DNA of 64,000 nucleotides from Gentiana macrophylla (taxonomy: Eukaryota; Streptophyta; Magnoliopsida; Gentianales; Gentianaceae), in assembly GCA_026214975.1 (NCBI GenBank), contig JAOBSW010000030.1, forward strand, positions 1 through 64,000, in the 5' to 3' direction. Shown here in pieces: positions 22,080-33,208 of this stretch. Positions within the stretch are counted from its first letter, which is position 1. The number at the start of each line of letters is the position of its first letter. Under the pieces are notes generated by a model. That model saw only the letters and a program-made list of their open reading frames with translations. It was not told where the DNA came from and searched no databases. A program made the translations under genes and the position numbers.

Positions 22080-24379
22080 ATGCATTTTAGGTACCCAAAC
22101 CTGTTTGGGTCCATAATGGTCAGTGGTAAGCATGACCATTGGCAAATTTCCGTAAGGTCTTCTTTGAAAAGTGTCATACTTTGGTTCATACATGTATTCC
22201 ACATATCCATAAGTTCTAACAATTGGTTGCGTAGGATTCACATATGTTTTCTGGCCTTTTGGTTTGTAATGCTGTTTAAAGTGATTTCTATTGTTAGAAG
22301 CATTAGCATAACCATTGGATTGTTTGTCTCTGTTAGGAATGTGTCAGTGTAATATGGAGTCCATTGAGGTCTTGTATAGGTCCTCACTTTGAGTCTCTCA
22401 CGATTCCATTGCTTAGGTTTTACCCTAGCGGTATGGTTATACTTGGCTGCTTTCTAGCGGTTGGTGCAGAATATTCCAATCATCATCAATGGGAACAATC
22501 TACCTTTCCCCCCTGAGATAAGTATCCCTAGGATGATTAACATTTTTGGATTTAGGATTCTTATCCTTGGAATATTTCTAGTTTTTACCCTTCTGTGGTC
22601 CAGCAGACTTGGTAGTAGGTCTGCTATCAGCAGGTCTAGGCACAGCAGTCCTATTTTTAGATTTATTCTTTTATTAGGAGATGTTGACTTCTTTGACTTC
22701 GATTTTTCTTTCTTGGAGCTTTCTCAAGAGGCTTTATCGCCTCAAAGAACCCTTTTGGGAGTTGGATCTTGTGCGTGCACAAACTTAGGACCACCTCGTA
22801 CTAGGTTGATGACCTTCATGGATCCACTATTATTGGATTGTTGAGTTCCAAATCCAAGCCCTGTTCTATCACCATAAGGCTCTCCAGATTTGAATGCGGT
22901 GGAGGAACAAGATGGTTCAAAAAACTCAGAGGCTACTTAATGTACAACAGGCTTATGCTGATTCTGTCCACCTTCTTTTTCCTTTCCTTTGAGAATTCTT
23001 AATTCAAAGATTTAATCTTTCAACTTCTACTTGAAGAGCTTTTTTTAAACCTTCACAATCTCATAACTGTGCATTGTATTATCCTTAGTTGATTAATGAT
23101 GGCATCCAAAGTTTCTTCATTGTCAGAATTTTTAGGATTTGAACCACAAGTTGATTCATAATCACTTCCAGCAGGAGTGTTTATTGATACAGAATTGTAT
23201 ACCTCCTCTGTTTCATCCATATTTGCCATTAAAGCATAATCATCCATATCAGTAACAAGTGCAGTATCATCAGATTCATTTCCCTTTTCTGATTCCACTT
23301 CATATCCTGATTCATCTTCAGCAACCATAGCCTTCTTGCCATGTCTTCTTTGTTGACTCTTGGTCTTTAGTAGGTCTGGACAATCAAGTCTAAAATGTCC
23401 AGGCTTTTTGCAGTTAAAGAAAAGATAATCAGGTTTCTTTTTCTGTTTTAATTCAGGACAATCAGGTTTGAAGTGTCCTGGCTTCTTGCAATGATAGCAC
23501 AAGTAATCATTAACTTTCTTTGAATCATCATTCTTCTTTTCACTGAATTTCTTTGTGAAATTCCTTGGAGAACCCTTTCCATTTTTCATCATCCTGATTT
23601 TCTTGCTCAGTAGGGCAATTTGTTCTTGCATTTCATCCAGCAGATCATCTTGGCCTCCTGATGCTTCTTCTTGATGTGAAGCAGTCAATGTAGTGGTCTT
23701 TGGCTCTTCTTTTTCAGTTACAGGTACAAGCTTCTTGCTGAATTCATAAGCTTTAAGATCTGAAAATAATTTGAAGGTGTCTTTTTCATGCAAACTTCTC
23801 ATTTCTTCTATTGCAGTCACATTCATCTCCCAAATTTCTTTAGCAGGTAATGCTTCCAAGATCTTTGTATTTATTTCTTCTCGTGAATACTTCACACTCG
23901 GCAAGGTGAGTTCATCCATGATTGCATTGAACCTTGATTCCATCTGTTCAATAGTTTCATTTGGTTTCATCTTGAACTCTTGGAACTTCTTCTTGGCCAC
24001 ACTGATTTTATTCTTCTTGATTGCATCAGTGCCTTCACAAATTAATTGCAACTTGTCCCATAGTTCCTTTGCAGTCTTGCAATCTTTCACTTTCATGTAC
24101 ATATTGCTATCCAAAGTTCTGTATATGATATCAATAGAAATATTGTTGAGATTTGCTCTCTTTCTATCTTCAGAATCAATTCCCTTTTTGGTTTTGGAAT
24201 GTACTCGTGTCTCATCACCCATCATTATCGCCTTGGTAATCTCGGTGGTCCATCCGTCACAAGACATCCATCATTTCATCATGTGTTGCAGCTAAATAAG
24301 CTTGCATTCGACGTTTATACTCATCAAATCTATCTAAAGAACACATCGGTATAGTTCTAGCATACTGGTTGTTATTCAT
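22080..24379 (-). pseudogene. Element D gag
   Basis: The start is taken at ATG 24379-24377 (MNNNQYARTIP ... FDEYKRRMQAYLAATHDEMM), then one frame change near 24260 leads into a 404-residue open frame (23053-24267). That frame has the UBN2-type gag region (TLDSNMYMKVKDCKTAKELW, FKMKPNETIEQMESRFN) at residues 50-140, and zinc knuckles. The first knuckle is C257-C260-H265-C270. The second, 26 residues on, has F283 in place of the first cysteine (then C286, H291, C296). After 23053 the sequence is shifted and low in complexity down to the protease. Gag builds the particle and packages RNA. Confidence 0.85.
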
Positions 24380-24469
24380 GATGCAAAGATTTGAAAATCA
24401 GTGACTTGAAAAAGTTTCAAAGTATTTTCACAAGCACAACAAGTAGGATTACTTCAGAACAGAAGCACT

Positions 24470-24481
24470 ACTCTAATACCA
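24470..24481 (-). other. Element D primer binding site
   Basis: On the minus strand, two bases after the LTR end (ACCAACA), it reads TGGTATTAGAGT, one base from the initiator tRNA-Met complement TGGTATCAGAGC at position 7 plus the last base. This is the standard copia PBS and sets orientation. Confidence 0.85.
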
Positions 24482-24483
24482 AT

Positions 24484-26187
24484 TGTTGGTCCCTTGAAAA
24501 GGCTTTGGTTAAGTTTAGAGGGGGGGTTGAATAAACTTAACACTTAAAACTTTTTGGAGTTAACAAACTCAGCAACTTCAGCAGCCTGCTGATACTTCAG
24601 TAGTTTGTTGTTACTCAGTAGTCTGCTGACTATTGAATATACTGAATTTGTGCAGCGGAAATATATCAAAAATTAAGCCTTATTACTTTTTGTTAAATAT
24701 AATACCAAGTATTAGATACTCAGTAGTGTATGTGTGTGAATTCAGTTACTAGATTCAGTAAGTTGATGTGTGAAATAAACTAAATGCAGAATGTAAATGC
24801 AGAAAGTAAGTAGGCAGATTTTATAGTGGTTCCAGGTGGTGTAATCCTGTCAGTCCACTCTTCTCCTGTGATGTTGGAGGTAATTCACTAGAGAGATTCT
24901 TGAGATAGCTCTTACAAAAATCCCTAAGATGTTTGTCCTTCACCAATAGCTCTGGCTTCACAAAGCGAAAACTAGGACAGTGTAGGATTGTTGCTCCAAA
25001 GTCTTCCACTGGTCCTTGAAGGGTAGGATTGCCTCTTCACCAGCTCCACCACAAACAACAGTCTTTCCCACTGATGTGCTTCACTGTCTTCAACAGATTT
25101 CTTGTAAAAGAAAGATTGAATCAAGTAAATGATTCAGTTGCAGCAGTTTGATCAGGATGATATGATCAACAGCTTGCAGTCTTCAAGTGTGTAAATTTGA
25201 TGTAGTTTGAATGCAGATTACACTTGAAAAATATTTCTGGATCAGTAGATTAAAGCTCAGCAGGGTCAGCAGGGTGTTTTTCTTGATCAGAAATAGAAGC
25301 TCAGGATTTTTCTCTTAAGGTTTTTTTTTTAATTTTCATCACTTGTATCTGAATTAGGAGTCCTCTATTTATAGGTAGGAGTCCTTGTGACTTGTATTTG
25401 AAATTCAAATATAGCCGTTCAGCATTTTGTCCTATTTGACTTGCTTTCGATCCATTGTTTCATAAATCGACACGATCGGGATCTTTTTGATGTAATGTAG
25501 TCTGTCCATCCTTTGACTTGTATCCATTGGATAAAGTCCTGAATCATCCCAACGTCCTTTTAATCTCTACCATTGATTTGTTTGATAAAATCAGAGGTTG
25601 TTAGCTGTCCTTATCCTTATTTTCTTCTAATGTAATCTTGAATAAATTGAGTTATATGTATCGGCAGGTTCATGAGTCTGCTGAGATACATATCAGTCAG
25701 CTGAACAATAATTTTATGTGTTTAAAACACAATGCAGCTGACTTCTTTTATCTAACTTTTATTTGTGAAGTTAGATTACACCTTTTTGCATATAACTAAG
25801 TTCCAATCACCATCCATCTTATGGAACTTAGACCTTGTACACAAGGTATATGTAATCAGTTTAGGTCATCACAGACTTCCCTAAATTCTGATTCCATATC
25901 CTCGACTTTAATTACTAAGTTTGATCCCTTAGCCTTCATTTACTGAGTATGAGCCCTCAGCCTTCAGTCTTCAGCAGGTTCCTGAAAAGTCTACTGACTT
26001 AGCTACCCTACTGATCTAGACTGGTATGCTGATGTAAGTCAACTGACCTTTACAGTGCTTGTTTGATCAAACCTATACAAAGATCAAACTCTAATAAACC
26101 TATACATTTGATCTAGACATCTTTTTGCCTTTGCACTATAACAGCTAGTCTGGCACTCATCACTAAAACTTAAAAATAAGTCCAAGA
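24484..26187 (-). repeat. Element D 5' LTR
   Basis: The plus strand starts TGTTGGTCCCTTGAAAAGG and ends AAGTCCAAGA, where CA is expected (other copies end CCAACA). It keeps CAG/CTG at many positions where the 3' LTR differs. GGTAC follows at 26188-26192. Confidence 0.92.
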
Positions 26188-26192
26188 GGTAC

Positions 26193-27200
26193 CTACTAGT
26201 CATACTTAGAGGGTAGGAGACATCTGGTCTAGTGCACAACATGGCATACATGATAGACCCGATTGCCGAAGCATAAGGGATCTTACTCATTTGTGCCATT
26301 TCCTCCTCTATTTTAGGACTCATTCCCTTCGACAGGTAGACCCAATGTGACATGGGCAGTAATCCTCTCTGGGACTGCTCCATGTTGAATCTCTTCAGCA
26401 TCTTGTCTATATAGGTGGATTGCACGGCATGGACAAGCAACCTCTTAGATGTATCTATAGATCTTTTTTCCAAGAATATAGGCTACCTCACCCAAGTCCT
26501 TCATTGAGAAGTTCTTGGATAACCAAGCTTTGACCGATTGTAACATAGGCACATCATTCCCTATGAGAAATATGTCGTCTACATAAAGCACTAAGAACAC
26601 AATGGCACTCCCACTAACCTTCTTGTAAACACAGGGCTCATCTTCATTCTTAATGAAATCAGAATGTTTGATTATCTCATCAAAGCGAAGATTCTAACTC
26701 CGAGAAGCTTGCTTTAATCCGTAAATGGATCTTTACAGTTTACACACCATCCTGGCGTCATTGGTTGTGAAACCCTCAGGCCGTGTCATATACACCTCCT
26801 CAGACAGGTTCCCGTTAAGGAAAGCTATTTTCATATCCATCTGCCAGATTTCGTAATCATGGTATGCTGTAATAGTGAGCAAAATTCTAACGGATTTTAA
26901 CATGGCAACTGGCGAAAAGGTTTCGTCATAGTCAACTCCTTGTCTTTGCTTATAACCCTTTGCCACCAACCTAGCCTTGTAGGTGGTCACGTTACCGTCC
27001 ATGTCGGTCTTTCTCTTAAGACCCATTTACACCCTATGGGAACTATTCCCTCAGGTGGATCAACTAAGTTCCAAACTTGGTTGTCTTTCATGGATTCCAT
27101 TTTAGAATTCATGGCTTCTAGCCATTTCTCTTTGTCATGCCTTAATAGCACTTCCTCATAAGTTCTAGGGTCCTCATCTTCCATGAGATACACGCCAGTG
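26193..27200 (-). pseudogene. Element C reverse transcriptase
   Basis: The frame at 26987-27532 ends with the RT start (EKWLEAMNSKMESMKDNQVW, GCKWVLRERP). The frame at 26733-27026 continues with [20 protein letters not shown], the catalytic D of IWQMDMKIAFLNG, and EEVYMTRPEGF. The LYVDDIF active site is at about 26570-26590. The frame at 26084-26473 carries STYIDKMLKRFNMEQSQRG and SKIPYASAIGSIMYAMLCTR and runs up to the D insertion. Frame breaks lie at about 27000, 26730 and 26475. The wording is close to BARE/Angela RT. Confidence 0.85.
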
Positions 27201-28330
27201 TACCTTTCGGGTTCACGGCGTTCCTTGGTGGATCTTTGAGGTGCTAGTGCGTTCACGGTAGAGGCTGACATCACAACTGTGTGTGGCGAGTCCTCTACTT
27301 CCATCAACTGACTGTTATGTGTAAGTGGTTCTTGAATTTCTTCAAGATCAATTTTACTCCCACTGTCCCTATCCAGAATAAACTCTTTCTCCAGAAAGTG
27401 GCCAGTCCTAGAAACAAACACCTTTTGTTCCTCGGGATCGTAAAATTGGAATCCTCTAGTTTCTCTAGGATATCCCACAAACATACATTTGTCGGATCTA
27501 GCCTCTAATTTGTCAGGCATCATCCGCTTCACATAAGTCGGACAACCCCAAGGTTTAAGATATGTTAGACTCGGTTTCCTCTTATGCCATACCTCATATG
27601 GTGTGGATTCAACCGTCTTTGATGGAACTCGGTTCAGTGTGTAGGATGCGGTTTCTAGAGCATACCCCTAAAATGATTTTGGGAGAACTGCGTAGATCAT
27701 CATGGATCGTACCATGTCTAACAAGGTACGGTTCCTCCTCTCAGATACGCCATTCATCTGAGGCGTGCCTGGAGGGGTCCATTCAGGTAGAATCCTATTC
27801 TCCTTCAAATAGTCTTGAAACTCTCCTTCTAGGTATTCTCCACCTCGATCGGATCGAAGTGTTTTGATTTCTCTACCTAGTTGTTTCTCCACTTCACTTC
27901 TGAATTCCTTGAAATTTTGGAAGGCTTCAGACTTATACTTCATTAAGTATATATAACCATAACGAGAATGGTCATCTGTGAAAGTAATAAAATAAGAGTA
28001 TCCTCATTTGGCTTGAATTGACATTGGGCCACACACATCAGTATGTATGAGCTCAAGCAATTCATTGGATCTTATCCCTTTGCCACTAAAAGGTGACTTT
28101 GTCATCTTTCTAAGTAAACAAGCTTCACATGTATCAAACGATTCGTAATCGAATTGATCCAACATTCCATCTTTATGGAGTTTGGAAATGCGATTCTTAT
28201 TTATATGGCCAAGTCTACAATGCCACAAGTAGGATTCATTCAAGTCATTTGTCTTGGCTTTCTTGTTATTTATATTAAGTATGTCAGCATTCATATCTAA
28301 TATGTAGAGACCGTTGCTAAGTATGCCAGT
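27200..28330 (-). pseudogene. Element C integrase
   Basis: The zinc-binding region lies in the frame at 28004-28984 (LWHCRLGHINKNRISKLHKD ... CEACLLRKM), and the first catalytic D follows (ELIHTDVCGPM). The core continues in 27668-27943 with TLRSDRGGEYLEGEF and TPQMNGVSERRNRTLLDMVR, giving the second D and the E. The C-terminal part is in 26987-27532 (LEARSDKCMFVGYPRETRGF). Shifts at about 28003 and 27667 break it. It follows protease and precedes RT, the copia order. Confidence 0.85.
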
Positions 28331-28660
28331 ACCATAAAAAATTCCATCACGTGAAAAAGAACAACATTTATTCTCAAACGTAAATGAAAATCCATCAACA
28401 TCTAATGCGGAAATAGAAATAATGCTCTTCATAAGAGCAGGAACAAAATAACAATCATTAATTTCAAGTACTAGCCCACTGGGCAATGAAAGAAAATAAA
28501 CTCCTACGGCTAGTGTAGCAACACTTGCTCCATTCCTAACGTGTAGGTCCACCTCTCCTTTCTTCAGATCTCTAGTTCTTATTAGTGCCTGCATATTCGT
28601 ACAAATATGAAAACCACAACCAGTATCTAATACCCAGTGGTTAGACTTAGAAGAAGTAAT
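28330..28660 (-). pseudogene. Element C aspartic protease
   Basis: In the minus frame 28004-28984, residues 117-135 read HWVLDTGCGFHICTNMQALI, with DTG at 28619-28627. LRNGASVATLAVGVYFLSL-like sequence follows. The domain lies in one open frame with the gag zinc knuckle before it and the integrase zinc-binding region after it. Confidence 0.85.
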
Positions 28661-29491
28661 GTTGATCTCAATCATAAATATACTTGAAGTCGAAGCATCA
28701 GAATGCTTCTTCTTGGTACTCAAGAAGCCTTTGCAGTTTCTCCTCCAATGTCCGGTCTCACCGCAATGGAAGCAAGCATCCTTGGATTTTTCTTTCGCTA
28801 TCTTAGGCGTTGGCTTAGGTGCAGCCTTCACCTTTTTGGACTTTTTCTGGGCTTTTGCCTTGCCCTTGCTCGAAGTGACTTGCAACACTTCATTTCCCTT
28901 CCCCACAGTGCCCTCAGCAATCTTCAACATGTTCATTAACTCCACAAGGGAGCAATCTATCTTGTTCATGTGATAATTCATCACGAACTATGAGAATGAA
29001 CCAGGTAGAGATTGCAGAATCAAGTCAATACTCAATTCTCGTTCCAACTTGTGGCCCAGCTTCCCAAGCCTCTCTATGTACCCGATCATCTTAAGCACGT
29101 GTGACCCCACAAAGATCCCCAGATGCCATCTTACAACTAAACAGGCCTTCGAGACCTTGTACCTCTCAGTGCGAGACTGAGAAGCATAGAGTTCCTTTAG
29201 GTGGACCATTATTGTATAGGCGTCCACAGACTCATGCTGTTTCTGCAGTTCAGGTGTCATAGAAGCAAGCATGATACATGTAGCATCGATCTTGTCGAGC
29301 GATTGCTTGTTATACTTCTCGACAGCATTCGCAGCCGAACCCTCAACGGGCTTTTCCGGTAGGGCCTCGTCCAAGACATAGCCAATCTTATCATGCCTCA
29401 AAACGATTTTGAGGTTCCTTTCCTAATCGAGAAAATTAGGTTCATCAAGCTTGTTTTCGATGATAAAACGAAGGTTCAATTTGTTTGACAT
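28660..29491 (-). pseudogene. Element C gag
   Basis: The start is ATG 29491-29489 (MSNKLNLRFIIENKLDEPNF); a stop or shift follows near 29425. The frame at 28988-29401 continues (KIGYVLDEALPEKPVEG, LASMTPELQKQHESVDAYTI). After a shift near 28986, the long frame begins NKIDCSLVELMNMLKIAEG and has a lysine-rich stretch and one zinc knuckle C71-C74-H79-C84 (CFHCGETGHWRRNC). These words match Angela-type copia gag. The protein forms the particle. Confidence 0.85.
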
Positions 29492-30639
29492 TTTCTACAA
29501 CAATAAATAAAGATAGAATAAGTAAAAGTTTATGTATAAAAAAAACCTAAATTTGCACTTAAAATTTTATAAGGTTTTACTCCCACTGGCCACTATTCCC
29601 AATTGGCTTTCAAGAATTTAATTAATTCTTTAGTGGCTGGGATTCCATATAGTCCCGAAGAGGGCCGATCAACCGAGATAATTTCGATAGGTAGGTACTC
29701 CTACCAGTCGCATCGCATGCGACTCCCAGTGGCTGACTAGTCAACTCTTTGACTTGTCACATCTCTATGTTATAGTCAACCCTTTGTCTCTAAAATCGAG
29801 GTCGGTCGACGAGGCCAATCACCGCAAGATTCTAGTCGAGTCGTGAACCCAATATTCATGAGATCTCATAACGATCATATCTCAATAATAACGATATACC
29901 CGTGGTAGGTCAACTCCCGATGAGGGCCGATCAGTTGGATCCGAACAAGGGCTCTTCACCGTCATTATAATATTGGGAGACAATTTTTGGCTCGATTTTT
30001 GGCATGGGAATAATTTTAAAATTAATTGACTTGATGAATTTGGTTTAATTATGGTCTCATCTACTATGTGCATATTACTACGATATCATATAAAGTAAAA
30101 CATACACAACATTCCGTGCACAAAATAACCGGTATGATCATGGACTTTTCCTAGGTGCGGTTTCGAATACAAACTGACGAAACCGTAGGTCACAAACTAA
30201 GGGTGTCCGCAATAATCTATCTAATAAATAATTACACCCGCCGTACACGGGGAGGAGCTAACGGAAATGGGATAAATGCAAAAACTAGGTCACGTTCTTT
30301 ATAACGGCCTAGGACAATTTTTCAAAAACCAACATAAAGAAAACATTCTCATCTATCCTATTGGTCGAGTTCATGATCAATCGGGGTCCATATAATCATA
30401 TTATATCTACACATCTAATCCATACAATTTTATCTTATGAAAAAGATTAAATTCTAATTTTAACTACTTATGCGTCTTTATTTTATCACATCAAATAATT
30501 GAATAACTTTTAATTAATTATACGACTTAATTGAAAATTAAAATTAACATTTAATTTTAAATCAATTTTAATTTCAATTAAATTTGAACTATTCAAAATA
30601 AAATTAAAATTGTCTCCTATTTGTTTCCTTTCCAAAACT

Positions 30640-31000
30640 AAATTTGGCTTAGGCCTGGCCACTTTCCAAAATCAAATTTTGGAAGTGGCCTAGGCCTAGG
30701 CATTTTACAAATCAAATATTTGAAAAAGGGCCTATGCCTATTCCAAATCAAATATTTGGAAAGGCCAAATAATTTTGGTTTAGGCATGGCCACTTTCCAA
30801 AATCAAAATTTTGGAAGTGGCTTAGGCCTAGGCCTATTCCAAATCAAATATTTGGAAAATCCAAATAATTTTGGTTTAGGCTTGGCCACTTTCCAAAATC
30901 AAAATTTTGGAAGTGGCCTAGGCCTAGACCTTTTATAAATCAAATATTTGAAAAAGGGCCTAACCCTATTCCAAATCAAAATTTGGAAAGGCCAATATGC
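30640..31000. repeat. Tandem array of hairpin-forming units in the leader of C
   Basis: Three units each contain CCACTTTCCAAAAT, a short loop, and ATTTTGGAAGTGG; CCACT starts at 30659, 30790 and 30886. Alternating with them are TTCCAAAT...ATTTGGAA pairs and GGCCTAGGCC motifs. Unit spacing is 131 and 96 bases. The arms can pair with one bulged base. Confidence 0.85.
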
Positions 31001-31124
31001 CATATGGTTTTCCAATGGCCCAAACCATTTGAACAATTGGTTGGCCATATGACATAACTAAACAAACGAGATATCTATGCACAATAAATATCACAAAACG
31101 AAAAGGGTCGATCTCCCCGTTGAA

Positions 31125-31205
31125 AGAAGAAGACCGGCGGCAGCGACCACAGAGCCTCAGAGCCGCCGCCGCCGCCGCAGAGGAGGGGGGCCGCCGCTAG
31201 TCGGC
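31125..31205. repeat. GC-rich block with (CCG)n
   Basis: It contains GCCGCCGCCGCCGCCGC and GGGGGGCCGCCGC in a region that is otherwise AT-rich; it is part of the leader of element C. Confidence 0.8.
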
Positions 31206-31330
31206 CGAGCCCCCCAATCAAACCCTAATTTTTGTTTTTTTTTTGTTTTAACGTCTCGTGATTTAAATCTTGCATCTATCGATTAATTACTACGCAATTA
31301 AATTATGCTTATTGCTTAAGCTCGAAGTCT

Positions 31331-31343
31331 GGTTCCGATACCA
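31331..31343 (-). other. Element C primer binding site
   Basis: The minus strand reads TGGTATCGGAACC one base after the LTR end (CCTAACA). TGGTATC is the initiator tRNA-Met complement; the rest differs from TGGTATCAGAGC by two bases. It sets the minus orientation of C. Confidence 0.85.
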
Positions 31344-31344
31344 C

Positions 31345-31883
31345 TGTTAGGAAATCACTAGTTTAACGCAGCGGAATTTAAAATTTTGATTTCCTTTTAC
31401 TAGATCGTTCTTCATTTAATGCAATAAAAACGTTAAGTAGTTTGACGGTTATACATTGATGATCTATAAGATCGTCGCTTTGACCGTAAACGGAGAGTAG
31501 TACAGTGCACAAGCCGTCCACGCGTCCGGCCTCTATCGCTAATCCACACGAACTCCTTGCCGGAATCCTCCTTGGATTGCTATCGGAAAAACTCCGGTTG
31601 CTAGACCGGCATTTTTCTTCCCTCACAAACTCACTATAGGTTGCTCTCTATTTTACACCAGAACTATGAGCTCTTGCAATTGTGATGTACAAATTAAAAG
31701 AACTTGACACCCACTTCCTTTATATAGAGGAGGTGGCGCCCCATATGATGTGTGAAAGAGAAGAAAACATTTACCCAATAAAATAAGGAAAAACTTCTAA
31801 ATTGATTTATCTATTTTATTATAATTAATTTTGCCAATATCTTATATTGAATATAATTATCTTATTACCATAAATATATCTTA
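31345..31883 (-). repeat. Element C 5' LTR, PBS-proximal part
   Basis: It starts TGTTAGGAAATCACTAG, as the 3' LTR does at 10248, and follows it to about ACCATAAAT. It is then broken by element B; the rest is at 48527-49202. Confidence 0.9.
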
Positions 31884-33208
31884 GATTTTGCATCATTAAA
31901 ACAAAAGAAAATTTATAAACCTATACTACCATGCAAAACTACCTCCTAACCGGCCGAATACCGGGCAGTTGCTAGTAAAGTTGGATAAGTACGGGTATCG
32001 ATCCTCAGGGAAAAGGGATGTTGAATCTAATCTAATTAATTCTTCTCAATTGTTACTAACGAAAACAAATAAACGAAGAACTAACAAATAAACTCATAGA
32101 ACAAGTAAACTAAATCTAAACTAGAACAAATAATAAAAACCTAAACTAAGGATACATGGGATCAAACATCATACAAACCAAGTGATTTCAACCCTAGTTC
32201 ATCTCATGATTTCAATTCAAATTGTGGGTTCACCTTACACGAGACACAAACCCCTAATCTCTTAGTGAATCAGTATTCTCAAGCTATGAAATCCTACTCT
32301 CGTAGTGAATTCAATTTATCAATCTCTCCTCTCTCGAATGTTGAGACCGATATTCAAACAAAACGAAGGTGTAGATTCGAGTTAACTCTCGTATTTTAGA
32401 ATCTAACAACCTAGATAATTAATCAACTAATTTGTCAAGATTAATGATTAAAAATCCTATCTTTCTATGGTGATCTCACGTTACGCAACTCTCGTATGTT
32501 GTAACTACCAATCGCAAACCAATCTCTCTATAAAGTTCACACATAGCATCATAATCAAAGAAAGATACAAAATAAATTAAAGATCATGAAAATAAACTAG
32601 AGATTGAATAAATTAAAAAGAGATTAAACTCAGATAGTTTGATACAAAGGTTGATCTTCAAGCATCAACGATGGAAAAAACGAGAAAAAGACATCCTAAT
32701 CTAACCCCGGGTCACCCGAGCACAAGGCTCGGGTGACCGGCCTTGAAAACTCTCAAGATGGCCGCGCGCGTGAATAATGCGCTGTAAAATTGTTTTTAGG
32801 GTTACAAGTCGCCGCTTTTATAGAGGAGTATGTCAAATTTGGAATAATTCCTTTTTCAATTAGGATTTTGCATGCGGCTATTATTAAAAAGAGGCTTAAG
32901 TCGGCTGTGCATGACATCCTTGGACGGAGGCTGAACGTTCGCCTGGAAGGTGTCCGCACATCCCGCATCGAATTAAGTCGGTGGACGCTCGTTTCGCTTG
33001 CATTGGACGCCTTGATTCATGCAATTTCAAGACTCAGATTAAACAACTTGCATGGACGCCGTCCTCCTCACTCGAATCGAATCCTTCGATTAAATATTTA
33101 TTGGAATAAAACTTCTAAAATTCATATCTTGAGTTGTAGACCTCCAAAAATTATGATCCGAATGTCATAAAAAAGCTCTCGGAAAACTCTACAACTTTCA
33201 TTAAGGAC
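31884..33208 (-). repeat. Element B 3' LTR, first part
   Basis: It starts GATTTTGCATCATTAAAAC and follows 46868 onward closely. The first ~8 bases (TGTTGGGG) present in the other copy are missing here, at the border with C. It holds the GGTCACCCGAGC hairpin (32710-32738). It ends at AGGAC (33204-33208), the left target duplication of F. Confidence 0.9.

Larger units (their letters stand above)
12597..26187 (-). mobile_element. Element D: Sirevirus-type Ty1/copia with extra ORF3
   Basis: LTRs at 12597-14305 and 24484-26187 flank, on the minus strand, PBS, gag, protease, integrase, RT, RNase H, then an extra ~3.8-kb coding region (ORF3), PPT and 3' LTR. It interrupts the RNase H region of element C. 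A likely target duplication is GGCAC (12591-12595, followed by one extra T) against GGTAC (26188-26192). RT wording ([38 protein letters not shown]) and the extra gene after pol fit the Sirevirus lineage. A second copy of the same family begins at 57832. Confidence 0.9.
29492..31330 (-). other. Element C untranslated leader
   Basis: The stretch between gag and the PBS has no supported gene. It holds AT-rich sequence (29900-30640), an array of inverted repeats (30640-31000), and a GC-rich piece with (CCG)n at about 31125-31205. Open frames at 30720-30938 and 31077-31286 are by-products of those repeats. Confidence 0.7.

Noticed and set aside
23771..24295. Long plus-strand open frame of 174 codons
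   Set aside because: It lies antisense to the well-supported gag of element D and has no family features.
30720..30938. Open frame with repeated LFQIKYLE and NFGLG units
   Set aside because: The protein repeat follows from the inverted tandem repeat in the leader of element C, and the frame runs antisense to that element.
31077..31286. Arg-rich open frame over the CCG repeat
   Set aside because: It is antisense to element C and inside its non-coding leader; the arginines come from the simple repeat.
32790..33170. Plus-strand open frame of 126 codons in the LTR of B
   Set aside because: The other LTR copy (47820-48150) does not keep the frame, and it lies in an LTR, so there is no support for a gene.
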